Below the pieces are notes generated by a model. It did not search any database. It was not told the origin of the DNA and was given only the letters and a program-made list of their open reading frames with translations. Both the position numbers and the translations under genes were made by a program. This document shows, piece by piece, positions 26,467 to 35,890 of a stretch of 64,000 nucleotides of DNA (positions are counted from its first letter, which is position 1; every line of letters starts with the position of its first letter). Source of the stretch: Pedobacter sp. L105 (GTDB taxonomy: Bacteria > Bacteroidota > Bacteroidia > Sphingobacteriales > Sphingobacteriaceae); contig NZ_LMUP01000004.1 of NCBI RefSeq assembly GCF_009765875.1, forward strand, positions 845,080-909,079, written 5' to 3'.

Positions 26467-27588
26467 TTAAATAGTGATCTTTCTGTTTCTTGCAATGATG
26501 GCCCATTCTTCTGTGAGCCGGTGCTGTTCTATAATACTGGCCAGACCATACAAAGCAACGGTTGGACAAATATGTACTGGCAGTCCGTACAGTACATCGC
26601 CAATTTTAAATCCATGGCCTGCACCCATGTATAATAGCAGGTGTTCTTCACTCTGACCAACCATCTGGGCATTCGGGGCATTTAAAAAGAAAACCCTTTT
26701 ACTGAGCTCATTTTCCGACGCTACCGACTTATGTCCCAGGTCTACGGTAAGCTTGGTCTCATCGGTCAGGGAGATCACACGGGTTACCACCAGTGCAGCA
26801 GTCAGAAATTCCTGCTCTGCAAATGAATCCATATAACCTTTATCCCAAAGTACAAAAGTACCCGGGCTACATTCTATATCTTCCAGAGGCGCATACAGCG
26901 GAAAGGTCGGTGTTCCTCCGGCAACGATCACCGGTTTTGACATTCCTTTTTTTAAGATCGACTCCTGAAACTTCATGATCAGGCCCAGTACCAGTGCACT
27001 GTTAACTTTTCTGATAAACAATGAAGTGTCATGGATATGCCCATCATAGGCGTGAAGTCCCATTAGCCGGATACCATTATCCGCCGCCGCCTGTTGGTAC
27101 AGCAGCAGGGCATTCTCATCGGGTGTGATCCCGGTGCGGCCCATTCCTACATTCAGGTCGAGAAAAACCCGCACCTGAATGCCTGCCTCAACCGCGGCAC
27201 CAGAGATGGCCTTTAATGAGCTTTCATTATCTACCAGGCAGGCAAAATGTGTAGCCGGGAAAGTTTTGATCAAAGTGATAAACCTTTTGATTTTAGGGCC
27301 CACAGGCTGATAGGCCAACAATACATCCGGTGCTTTACAGCTACCCAGCATCTCTGCTTCGGCAATGGTAGCACACTTGAATTTAGTGATGCCTGCTTCC
27401 AGCATCAGTAAAGTAATTTCCCTGGTTTTATGTGTTTTCACATGAGGCCGCAGCCTGCGGGCATCACTGATCCCTTCTTTCAGTAAAGAAATATTTTTTA
27501 TAATCCTGTCTTTATAAAAGACAAGTGCAGGTGAATCCAACTGCTCTACATCATCGATGAGATACCAGGCTTTTTCAGAACTAATCAT
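26467..27588 (-). CDS. D-serine dehydratase / D-threonine aldolase-like PLP enzyme
   Basis: A 373-residue fold-type III (alanine-racemase-like) enzyme. The PLP lysine lies in RPHVKTHKT (about 52-60), and the C-terminal metal site is GHGFKI followed by VHICPT. In this family an H-x-C pair is typical of eukaryotic-type D-serine dehydratases, whereas D-threonine aldolases carry H-x-D, so I favour D-serine dehydration. The start is ATG 27588, which overlaps the ridA stop by eight bases (ATGATTAG). The annotated frame could extend to 27609 but that would overlap more. Confidence 0.88.
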   Translation of the reverse strand: MISSEKAWYLIDDVEQLDSPALVFYKDRIIKNISLLKEGISDARRLRPHVKTHKTREITLLMLEAGITKFKCATIAEAEMLGSCKAPDVLLAYQPVGPKIKRFITLIKTFPATHFACLVDNESSLKAISGAAVEAGIQVRVFLDLNVGMGRTGITPDENALLLYQQAAADNGIRLMGLHAYDGHIHDTSLFIRKVNSALVLGLIMKFQESILKKGMSKPVIVAGGTPTFPLYAPLEDIECSPGTFVLWDKGYMDSFAEQEFLTAALVVTRVISLTDETKLTVDLGHKSVASENELSKRVFFLNAPNAQMVGQSEEHLLLYMGAGHGFKIGDVLYGLPVHICPTVALYGLASIIEQHRLTEEWAIIARNRKITI

Positions 27589-28054
27589 ACAATTCAAATA
27601 AGGCCTCAATTTCTACGGGAATATTATCAGGCAGGGAACCAAAACCTACGGCACTGCGTGTTCCAATACCATTTTCTTCTCCCCATACCTGAGCAAAAAG
27701 TTCACTGCAGCCATTGATGATAAAAGGATGTTTCTCAAAATCTGGCGTACAGTTTACCATTCCCAGTACTTTTATGACCCGTTTGATGCGGTTCAAAGAA
27801 CCAAGGTTGGTTTTAATGGTAGATAACATGGTTAAGCCTGTCTGTCTGGCCGCCAGTTTACCCTCCTCCTTATCTAAATCAGAACCGATACGCCCAATAA
27901 TTAGGCTCTTGTCATCCTGAACAGGCCCGTGTCCGGATAAATAGAGGTATTTTCCGTCAATCAGAAAGGGTTTATATACACCCAGTGGTGTAGGTGCAGG
28001 AGGTAAGGTTAAACCCAGTTTAGCAAATTGCTCGTCCGCATTGAAATTATTCAT
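27581..28054 (-). CDS. RidA family enamine/imine deaminase
   Basis: A 157-residue YjgF/RidA protein with the conserved end TRSAVGFGSLPDNIPVEIEA, where the Arg and Glu form the active site. RidA hydrolyses 2-aminoacrylate and other imines produced by PLP dehydratases. That fits its position directly before a D-serine dehydratase-like gene (8-base overlap). It is slightly longer at the N-terminus than the archetype. It lies six bases after the permease gene. Confidence 0.93.
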   Translation of the reverse strand: MNNFNADEQFAKLGLTLPPAPTPLGVYKPFLIDGKYLYLSGHGPVQDDKSLIIGRIGSDLDKEEGKLAARQTGLTMLSTIKTNLGSLNRIKRVIKVLGMVNCTPDFEKHPFIINGCSELFAQVWGEENGIGTRSAVGFGSLPDNIPVEIEALFELYD

Positions 28055-28060
28055 GTGATA

Positions 28061-29377
28061 TTATTTAATAATTTGATTTAATAAAAGTACACCAATCAGG
28101 CCAACAGTACCAACAATAGATTCCATCATGGCCCATGACCGGAAGGTATCTTTGATGCTGAGGTTAAAATATTCTTTAAACAGCCAGAAACCGGAGTCAT
28201 TTACGTGAGAGAACATTAAACTCCCGGCTCCAACAGCAAGTACCATTAAATTAGGATCAGTATGCGTGCTGGCCATTAAAGGAATGATGATGCCCGCTGT
28301 GGTTAATCCCGCAACAGTTGCCGATCCTACGCAGAACCTGATTACGGCCGTGATCAACCAGCCCAGGAACAGCGGCTGCATATGCAGGTCCATCAGTAAG
28401 GCGCCAATCTGTGCGCTTACCCCACTATCTACCAGTACTTGTTTTAATCCGCCGGAACCGCCTATGATCAACAGGATTAGTGCGATATCTTTAATAGATT
28501 CTGCATAAATATTCATGATATGCGCAATCTTTTTACCCTGAAAAATACCCAGGGTAAGCGTAGCTGTAAACAGGGCAATTAGCATGACCACATCGGGATG
28601 CCCCACCAGGGCAATCACATTTGTTAAGGAAGAATCCTTGCCTACAATTAAGGTGAGCACCGTTGCGATGATCAGCAGCAATACTGGCAGCAGGGCTGTA
28701 AAAAAACTGGTAAATGTGCCTGGCAATTCGCTGTCGGGCAGTTCTGCCGGCATAAAAGTTTGTAAGGGGGAAGAAGAGATATTTTTAAGCGTCCTGGAAA
28801 AAAGCGGACCGCCGATAACAATTGCTGGAATTGCTACTATCAGTCCATAAAGCAGGGTTAAGCCCATATTGGCTTTAAACAGGATCACCAATGCTGATGG
28901 AGAAGGATGAGGGGGCAGAAACCCATGGGTAACAGAGAGTGCCGCCAGCATGGGCAGGCCAATGTATATAGGAGGCAGTTTGTATTTGTAAACCAGGGAA
29001 AAGATCAGCGGGATCATCAATACAAAACCTATCCCATAAAAAAGAGGGATACCAATCAGGAACCCCGTTACCACCACACCCCACTGGATATATTTCTCAC
29101 CGCAGATATTCATGATCACTGCAGATATCTTCTGTGCTGCACCACTTTCAGCTACCAGCTTGCCCAGCATAGCGCCAATGGTAATGATAATGGCCAAAGA
29201 ACCCAATACATCCCCAATTCCTTTTTCAACAGAACCGGCTACTTTATTTAATGGGATGCCTAATACTATTCCTGCCAGAATAGAAACCACCAGGAAAGAA
29301 AGGAAAGCATTGATCCGGAATACCGAAACCATTACAATCAGTAACAGAATGCATAATAAGATGATAACTATGGTCAT
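28061..29377 (-). CDS. GntP family permease (gluconate / D-serine type)
   Basis: A 438-residue inner-membrane transporter with about twelve helices. Family landmarks: an early GIPLNKVAGSVEKGIGDVLG, the GFLPPHPSPSALV loop, and HVNDSGFWLFKEYFNLS near the C-terminus. GntP members carry gluconate and related acids; DsdX of this family carries D-serine. The three downstream genes are for D-amino-acid metabolism, so D-serine or a similar substrate is the better guess. It is the first gene of the operon. Confidence 0.92.
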   Translation of the reverse strand: MTIVIILLCILLLIVMVSVFRINAFLSFLVVSILAGIVLGIPLNKVAGSVEKGIGDVLGSLAIIITIGAMLGKLVAESGAAQKISAVIMNICGEKYIQWGVVVTGFLIGIPLFYGIGFVLMIPLIFSLVYKYKLPPIYIGLPMLAALSVTHGFLPPHPSPSALVILFKANMGLTLLYGLIVAIPAIVIGGPLFSRTLKNISSSPLQTFMPAELPDSELPGTFTSFFTALLPVLLLIIATVLTLIVGKDSSLTNVIALVGHPDVVMLIALFTATLTLGIFQGKKIAHIMNIYAESIKDIALILLIIGGSGGLKQVLVDSGVSAQIGALLMDLHMQPLFLGWLITAVIRFCVGSATVAGLTTAGIIIPLMASTHTDPNLMVLAVGAGSLMFSHVNDSGFWLFKEYFNLSIKDTFRSWAMMESIVGTVGLIGVLLLNQIIK

Positions 29378-29400
29378 ATCTATCGCTGTAGGTTAATAAG

Positions 29401-29432
29401 CAAGAGTACTATATTTTTTTAATATTAGACAA
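29401..29432 (-). promoter_or_regulatory. Possible promoter of the gntP-ridA operon
   Basis: Minus strand TTG (29432-29430), a 21-base spacer and TACTCTTG (29408-29401), one mismatch from TAnnTTTG. It lies 24 bases before the permease start. Confidence 0.4.
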
Positions 29433-29633
29433 TTATTTTGATTGTTCATAATGTCATTAAATCCTTTTAAACATTTAAAATTATATTCTTGCAACTAAAA
29501 AGTTACAAATAGAAATTTATTTGTTAATAGAGAATTAATCTGTGGACAATAACAAAAGTTCAATTTTGAAGCGTACTCACACAGATAGCAGTTACATCCT
29601 AAATAAATCATCAATTAACTATTCCATCTTATA

Positions 29634-30224
29634 ATGAGCATTGTAAAAGGAATATTCTCGTCAAAGTCTTCCACAGAAGAATCACAGGATCAAATCGGTT
29701 TAGATCTTTTGTTTAAAGAATTTTATGACAGACTGGTTTATTTTTCCCTACAATTCGTTAAAGATAAATATCAGGCGCAGGATATTGTCCAGGACGCTTT
29801 TATCAAATACTGGCAGCTTAAAGACACTGTTATTCCCCACAAAACAGCCATTAAAAATTTTCTTTACCAAACTGTCCGTAATGCGAGTTTGAATGTGATC
29901 AGACATGAAAAGATTGTTGAAGGTTATATACAGTTACAGGGCAACATCGAACCAGAGGAACCCTGTGTAATTGATGCGATCATTAGAACAGAATTAATGG
30001 CAGAGATCCATTCCGCCATTCAGTCATTGCCCGAAAGCTATCGTACAATTTCTGTAATGGGATATTTTGATGGTAAAAAGAACCAGGAAATTGCAGACGA
30101 ACTCAATATGTCTATCAACACCGTCAAAAAACAAAAACAAAGGGCGTTGCAATTATTAAGGCTTAAGCTTACTCCAGAAACCTTTATGCTCTTAATGGTA
30201 CTTACTGCAGGGATTTATAAATAA
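29634..30224 (+). CDS. ECF sigma factor (FecI-like)
   Basis: A 196-residue sigma-70 family extracytoplasmic-function factor. Region 2 is LLFKEFYDRLVYFSLQFV to DIVQDAFIKYWQ; region 4 is LPESYRTISVMGYFDG followed by the HTH NQEIADELNMSINTVKKQ. A hydrophobic C-terminal tail (FMLLMVLTAGIYK) is common in this Bacteroidota subgroup. It is followed by its FecR anti-sigma partner and a TonB receptor with an STN domain, the standard cell-surface signalling arrangement. Confidence 0.95.
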   Translation: MSIVKGIFSSKSSTEESQDQIGLDLLFKEFYDRLVYFSLQFVKDKYQAQDIVQDAFIKYWQLKDTVIPHKTAIKNFLYQTVRNASLNVIRHEKIVEGYIQLQGNIEPEEPCVIDAIIRTELMAEIHSAIQSLPESYRTISVMGYFDGKKNQEIADELNMSINTVKKQKQRALQLLRLKLTPETFMLLMVLTAGIYK

Positions 30225-30302
30225 TCCATTCTTTTTTTTAAAAAAATCAAATCTCTTTATCCTCTTTAAATATTCAGGTGTCTCTACTGTTGAAAAGGCA
30301 TT

Positions 30303-31511
30303 ATGAATCAATACGAATCCTATTTTGATCTCGGCAAGTTCGTCGCAAAGTATTTGCGGAACGAGCTGACGGAAGAAGAAAAAATAACATTAGACCACTG
30401 GCTTGAAGAAAGCAACCACAATAGGGATACCTTCAACAGGCTCACTGACGAAAGTTTCCTGAATAAGGAATTGGAGAATTTTCCGGATACGGATAAAGAT
30501 GCGGCATGGAAAAAGATAAGTGAAAGTACAGGTTACACAAAAACAAACCACGACACTTCAGCAGCAAAAAATCTGTTGCATTATGCCGCTGTCCTGATCA
30601 TGCTGCTGAGTATTGGTTTTGCAGTTAACCAGCTCTTTAACAAAAAGCAAAAGAGTAACACACTGGTACTCCATCAAAAAGATATCTTACCGGGAAGTAA
30701 TAAAGCAGTGCTTACACTCGCTAACGGGTCAAAAATAGTACTGAATGATGCGAAACGCGGAAAGATTGCCAGTCAGGAAAATGTTGATATCGACAAAACT
30801 GAAAATGGACAGGTAGTTTATAAAGTAAAAAATACGGTGAACACCACCAACCCTTCTGCCGCAGCAAAGCTAATGGCCATGAATACCATTGTCACCCCAC
30901 GCGGTGGCCAGTACATGATCATTTTGCCCGATGGCACTAAAGTGTGGTTAAATGCAGCCTCTTCTTTAAAATATCCCACAGAATTTCAGGGTAATGAACG
31001 CCGGGTAGAGCTAACAGGTGAAGCCTATTTTGAAGTAGCAAAAAATGCAGCCAAACCATTTTTTGTAAAAACAATAAGCCAGACGGTTGAAGTGCTCGGT
31101 ACGCATTTTAACGTCAGCAGTTATGCTGATGAAACAACAACCAAAACCACCTTACTGGAAGGAAGCGTAAAAGTTAGCGGTACAAACGGCAGGCAGGAAA
31201 TAAAACTAAAACCAGGACAGCAGGCTGTAGGAATGGCCAGTACGCTAAAAGTGCTTTCAGATCCAGATATCGATGAGGCAATGGCCTGGAAAAACGGAAA
31301 ATTTTTATTCAGAAATGCCAGCCTGCCTACCATCATGAGACAGCTGTCCAGATGGTACGACGTGGATGTAGAATACCAGGGGGATACCCCCGAACGACAT
31401 TACCGTGGACGCGTATCAAGAGACGTCCCTGTTTCACAGGTCTTCGAAATATTAAAAACAAGCGGAATTAACTTTACCATTAGCGGGAGGAAAATTATTG
31501 TAAAATCATAA
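30303..31511 (+). CDS. FecR-type anti-sigma factor
   Basis: A 402-residue protein with a cytoplasmic N-terminal region that would bind the sigma factor (about 1-90, DFKK-like LTEEEKITLDHWLEES), one membrane helix (about 95-115) and a periplasmic FecR domain (TPRGGQYMIILPDGTKVWLN, about 198 on). The last 90 residues form the STN-like region that contacts the receptor. It lies 78 bases after the sigma gene. Confidence 0.95.
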   Translation: MNQYESYFDLGKFVAKYLRNELTEEEKITLDHWLEESNHNRDTFNRLTDESFLNKELENFPDTDKDAAWKKISESTGYTKTNHDTSAAKNLLHYAAVLIMLLSIGFAVNQLFNKKQKSNTLVLHQKDILPGSNKAVLTLANGSKIVLNDAKRGKIASQENVDIDKTENGQVVYKVKNTVNTTNPSAAAKLMAMNTIVTPRGGQYMIILPDGTKVWLNAASSLKYPTEFQGNERRVELTGEAYFEVAKNAAKPFFVKTISQTVEVLGTHFNVSSYADETTTKTTLLEGSVKVSGTNGRQEIKLKPGQQAVGMASTLKVLSDPDIDEAMAWKNGKFLFRNASLPTIMRQLSRWYDVDVEYQGDTPERHYRGRVSRDVPVSQVFEILKTSGINFTISGRKIIVKS

Positions 31512-31562
31512 TGGATCTATTCAGGTAGCCTGCAAGGCCGGTTACCTGCTTTAGCCCAAAAA

Positions 31563-31591
31563 GCCGGAGGGTGTATCGAGCACGCTCCGGC
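31563..31591 (+). promoter_or_regulatory. Hairpin between fecR and the TonB receptor
   Basis: GCCGGAG (31563-31569) and GTG pair with CAC and CTCCGGC (31585-31591) around one G-G mismatch and a 7-base loop. There is no T tract, so it may be an mRNA processing or stability element rather than a terminator. Confidence 0.45.
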
Positions 31592-31654
31592 AAATGAAAA
31601 GGCTGAGTATAAATTATATAAGGAATACACTTTAATCACAACCCAAACAAAAAT

Positions 31655-34621
31655 ATGGATTTTTCTACATTTTTCACGCCGTTATACCAAAGCAGGCGAA
31701 TAACTAACTGTAATAAAGTATTCAATCGCTTCAACCCGATGAGTACAACCACCAAAAAGAAACTCATTATGCGGATTCAAGTCATTACGCTCCTGCTATT
31801 TACCGTATGCCTGCATATCAGTGCTGCAGGTTTTGGACAGCGTATTACCATTTCAGAAAAGAATGCCACACTGGAAAAGGTGCTCAGCAAGATTGAGCAG
31901 CAAAGCGGCTACGATGTATTCATGCAGACAGAATTACTGGCTAGAAGCAACAAACTAAGTTTAAGTATTGAAAACTTAACGCTGGAAAAAACACTGAACA
32001 AAGTTTTTAAAAACCAGCCGCTTACTTATGCGATCATTGGCCATACGATTGTCCTGAAAGAAAAGATAACCGGAAACACAGCAGGTATAAAAAAAGAGGT
32101 GGCAACAGCCAGTCAGTCGACCGTCATTACAGGTACAGTGATCGATGCAGATACCAAAGAGCCACTTATAGGTGCATCAGTTGCTGTGAAAGGATCATCA
32201 AATGCAGCTTCTACTTCCCTGAACGGTACCTTCAAATTAAAGGTTACTTCTACAGAAGGCACGGTACTGGTGATTTCGTATATCGGTTACGTGCGCCAGG
32301 AAATCACGGTTTCACAAAATGCTAACCTGGGAGAGATCCAGCTGAAGGCAAGTGCAAACGCGATGAACGAAGTAAACATCACCAGTGATGTAGTTATCGA
32401 CAGAAAAACACCGGTAGCAGTATCTACTATTAATGCCCAGTTTATCGAGGAAAAACTGGGTAACCAGGATATTCCTGAGCTGCTGCAGGGTACGCCAGGG
32501 ATTATGGCGACTGCTCAAGGCGGGGGTTATGGCGATTCCCGGGTCAGCATCAGGGGGTTTTCCAGTGGATCAAAGAAAGGTAACGTGGCATTAACCATTA
32601 ACGGTATTCCTGTAAATGATCCGGAAAGCGGTTCAGCTTATTGGTCTGATTTTACCGGACTGGCTGATGTAATTACTTCTGTACAGGTACAGCGTGGCTT
32701 AGGTGCGTCAAAAGTAATCGTACCTTCTTTCGGTGGTACCATTAACATTACCACACGCGGTACAGATACAGAAAAGGGAGGTTATATTGCACAATATATC
32801 GGCAGTGATGGCTATCAAAGAACTGGTGTACTGATCTCTACTGGTCTGGATAAAAATGGTTGGGCAGCAACTTTTCAGGGCAGCAGAACAATGGGAAATG
32901 GTAACGCCGATGGACTGAAATTTCTTGGTTACAATTACTTCTTCAATTTGTCGAAGGTTTTAAGCAAAAACCAAACCTTATCTTTTGATTTCATGGGTGC
33001 ACATCAAACCCACGGACAAAGATTTGAGCAAACGATAGCAACGATGCAAAACGCACCACAGGGAATAAGATTTAATGATAACTGGGGTGTTAAAGATGGC
33101 AAAGACGTAAATCCTTACAACAACTTTTTCAGTAAACCTTTAGCTTCTATTACCCATCATTGGGATATCGACCAAACTTCTAGCCTCTCTACTATACTTT
33201 ATGCTACTTACGGCACAGGTGGCGGCGGATCTATTGGCGGAACATTACCCAACAGAATCAGCAATATCTATTCACCATTTGATTTTACCGCAGCAGAAAA
33301 AACCAATGCAGCCAGTCCTGATGGCTCTGCGGCTACTTACTTTTATGCCGCACATAACGACCATAAATGGTATGGTCTGAGAAGTACTTATAAAAAGAAC
33401 CTGACGAATAACCTGGACTTCTCTGCCGGAGTAGATTTAAGGTATTATGAAGGGACACACTATGAAGTGGTGACCGATTTATTGGGTGCTGATTATGTGC
33501 TCGATAAATACAAAGGAAGTGCTGCTTTAGGTACGTCTGGAGGAGATATCAACAATCCTTTACACCGCGCAGTTGTAGGTGATAAGATTGATTATTACAA
33601 CAAGGATTATGTAGCATCTGGCGGCGCCTTCATGCAGACAGAATATTCGAAAAAAGATTTCTCTGTTTTTGTAACACTATCTGGTACAGGCAGCGGTGAT
33701 AAAAGAACCGATTTGTTTAATTACCTGAATAGTGATCCAAATCAATCCAGCAGATATGTAAACTTCTTTACCTATCAGGCTAAAGGCGGTGCCAATTACA
33801 ACCTGAACAGCCAGATGAATTTATTCGCTAATGTAGGTTACATTACTAAACCGCCCTACTTCGATAACGTTTTTGAGAAATTCACGAATAAAATCAACGA
33901 TGGTACCGTTCCTGAAAAACTGCTAAGTTATGAATTGGGCTACGGCTTTAAAAGTTCGATGTTCACTGCCAAATTAAACCTTTACAGAACATTGTATAAA
34001 GATGAATCCTTTTCAAATTCTTATTCTGACGCTACCACGTTACAACTCTACAGTGTAAACATTACCGGTGTAACGGAAATGCACCAGGGCGCCGAACTGG
34101 AGCTTAAACTGCGTCCGGTAAAAGATGTAACGATTGGCGGAATGCTTTCTGTAGGAGATTGGTACTATACCAAAGATGCAGGTCCTGCTACCGTATATAA
34201 CAATCAGCAACAAGTGGTTACTACACTGAACAAAGTTTACCTGAAGGATATCAAAGTTGGCGATGCTCCACAAACCACTGCGGCGCTAAGCCTTGATGTG
34301 AATGTGATGCCACAGCTTAAACTGGGTGCTAATTATTTTTATACTGCCAATTACACGTCTAATTTTCTATTCACAAACCTCACCATTCCGGGTTTAACAC
34401 CTTATAAAATACCCAACAATTCATTGGTTAACCTGAATGCGGTATTCAGATTTAAAATTGCAGGTCTGGATGCTTCTTTCATTGCCAACGTAATGAATGT
34501 ATTTAACAGGAAATATATTTCGGATGGTTATGATGCCAATGCAACAGGACAGGCTGCAAACATCAACGCTTATTATGGAATTGGACGGACGTTCACTACC
34601 GGGTTGAAAATTAAATTTTAA
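31655..34621 (+). CDS. TonB-dependent receptor with STN signalling domain
   Basis: A 988-residue outer-membrane receptor. The N-terminus is unusually long (about 40 residues, common in this Bacteroidota group) before the signal peptide MRIQVITLLLFTVCLHISA. Then come an STN domain (about 65-120, ATLEKVLSKIEQQSGYDVF), a carboxypeptidase-regulatory domain (about 155-230), a plug with VSIRGFSSGSKKGNVALTING, and a 22-strand barrel ending TTGLKIKF. The STN domain signals to the FecR/FecI pair upstream. No SusD follows; a repeat-bearing lipoprotein takes that place. Confidence 0.94.
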   Translation: MDFSTFFTPLYQSRRITNCNKVFNRFNPMSTTTKKKLIMRIQVITLLLFTVCLHISAAGFGQRITISEKNATLEKVLSKIEQQSGYDVFMQTELLARSNKLSLSIENLTLEKTLNKVFKNQPLTYAIIGHTIVLKEKITGNTAGIKKEVATASQSTVITGTVIDADTKEPLIGASVAVKGSSNAASTSLNGTFKLKVTSTEGTVLVISYIGYVRQEITVSQNANLGEIQLKASANAMNEVNITSDVVIDRKTPVAVSTINAQFIEEKLGNQDIPELLQGTPGIMATAQGGGYGDSRVSIRGFSSGSKKGNVALTINGIPVNDPESGSAYWSDFTGLADVITSVQVQRGLGASKVIVPSFGGTINITTRGTDTEKGGYIAQYIGSDGYQRTGVLISTGLDKNGWAATFQGSRTMGNGNADGLKFLGYNYFFNLSKVLSKNQTLSFDFMGAHQTHGQRFEQTIATMQNAPQGIRFNDNWGVKDGKDVNPYNNFFSKPLASITHHWDIDQTSSLSTILYATYGTGGGGSIGGTLPNRISNIYSPFDFTAAEKTNAASPDGSAATYFYAAHNDHKWYGLRSTYKKNLTNNLDFSAGVDLRYYEGTHYEVVTDLLGADYVLDKYKGSAALGTSGGDINNPLHRAVVGDKIDYYNKDYVASGGAFMQTEYSKKDFSVFVTLSGTGSGDKRTDLFNYLNSDPNQSSRYVNFFTYQAKGGANYNLNSQMNLFANVGYITKPPYFDNVFEKFTNKINDGTVPEKLLSYELGYGFKSSMFTAKLNLYRTLYKDESFSNSYSDATTLQLYSVNITGVTEMHQGAELELKLRPVKDVTIGGMLSVGDWYYTKDAGPATVYNNQQQVVTTLNKVYLKDIKVGDAPQTTAALSLDVNVMPQLKLGANYFYTANYTSNFLFTNLTIPGLTPYKIPNNSLVNLNAVFRFKIAGLDASFIANVMNVFNRKYISDGYDANATGQAANINAYYGIGRTFTTGLKIKF

Positions 34622-34644
34622 ATGATCATCAAAGAAAAATACGC

Positions 34645-35787
34645 ATGAAAAAGATATATTATTTATTTATCCTGGCCGCCATCACTTTTGCCTCTTGCCA
34701 AAAGCAGCCGGTCATTGCCCCGGAAACCTATACCAAAGCAATGACATTTACGCTGGCCACATCAGATTATCAGCTGTTGCCTACCACTGCTTATCCCTAT
34801 AAATCTTTTAGTTTTAAATCTAATGCTGATGCGAATTTATATATCCCTCAGATCTTAAATTTAAAAGAACCACAACTGGGGAATGGTTCAACAGCCAATG
34901 TAACTTATACAAATGCACCAGCCGCCATTACCATTGCCGATAGTTTATTCAATGATGTAAGTTATACGGTTACTACGGCCGATTACGCAGCGGTGACTAA
35001 AAGTACGTTTAAGGATTTTTCTCCTGCGCAGACATTAAGCTTTCTGGCCTATAAATATCCAACTCCTGTTGCCAACCAGCTAGCCGTAATTACCTATACG
35101 GATTATGAATCGGGCATTACCCCCAGCGCAGGTACACTGGTTACCAATTCCTTTTTATACCTGAACGGGACATGGCAGAAAATCTACCAAATATCTCCTG
35201 CACAGTACACTTCTGTTAACCGTGGCAGCTTTGGCAATTTTATCGGTGCGGATGTACCCAACCTGGCCAGCTATTTTAATACTTTCCTGAAAGCCGATGC
35301 CTCCATCATGGATACGATTAAGGCAAATGATGTGGAATACATCAGTTACAAGTATTATCTCAACCCTACAAATTATCAGAAAGTATTAGCGCTGACGTAT
35401 GATGGCAGCAACTGGACAACCGCTTCCACACAGGCTACCTTATCTTTCCTGAAAAACAGTGGTACCTGGATAGCCGACCCTACAGTATACCTGACTTTAA
35501 GTTCAGCCGATTATACCTATATCGGAAGTACAAGTGCCGGTACTACCGCAGCAAGGGCCAATGTTGCGCAGTATAAAGATTTTAATATAAGTGCAACTAC
35601 AGATGCTACCTACTGGAGTCCTGCGGATCTTCAAAATGCATTTATCGCACTGCTGAATTACAAATATTCTAAACCTATTAACGGTCAGATATTCAACCTT
35701 ACCTACGCGGTTTATAAATTCGGAGTCGCTTCAAATGCAACCAGCACCTATACCTACAATGGAACTGCCTTTGTATTTGTAAAATAA
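34645..35787 (+). CDS. Repeat-containing lipoprotein of unknown function
   Basis: A 380-residue lipoprotein: signal peptide with lipobox FASC, Cys at residue 18. I recognise no named family. Four diverged units of 75-95 residues can be aligned by eye, each opening with a strand and Tyr: TLATSDYQLL (about 36), TVTTADYAAV (about 108), QISPAQYTSV (about 180), TLSSADYTYI (about 282), and then a later KY and a strand ending in a G(T/S)W/A-like turn. It is 23 bases after the receptor gene and is probably its surface partner. Confidence 0.8.
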   Translation: MKKIYYLFILAAITFASCQKQPVIAPETYTKAMTFTLATSDYQLLPTTAYPYKSFSFKSNADANLYIPQILNLKEPQLGNGSTANVTYTNAPAAITIADSLFNDVSYTVTTADYAAVTKSTFKDFSPAQTLSFLAYKYPTPVANQLAVITYTDYESGITPSAGTLVTNSFLYLNGTWQKIYQISPAQYTSVNRGSFGNFIGADVPNLASYFNTFLKADASIMDTIKANDVEYISYKYYLNPTNYQKVLALTYDGSNWTTASTQATLSFLKNSGTWIADPTVYLTLSSADYTYIGSTSAGTTAARANVAQYKDFNISATTDATYWSPADLQNAFIALLNYKYSKPINGQIFNLTYAVYKFGVASNATSTYTYNGTAFVFVK

Positions 35788-35814
35788 AAAATAATTACCT
35801 CCCTCGTCCGGAAG

Positions 35815-35844
35815 AGAAGTACGTGCTTAATAACACGTGCTTCT
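35815..35844 (+). terminator. Weak terminator-like hairpin after the lipoprotein gene
   Basis: GAAGTACGTG (35816-35825) pairs with CACGTGCTTC (35834-35843) with one G-T pair and an 8-base loop, followed by TTCTTAA. Likely partial, since the nuclease gene follows. Confidence 0.5.
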
Positions 35845-35890
35845 TCTTAAAATGACGATAACCTACCATGAATTCTAAAACAATAAACCC

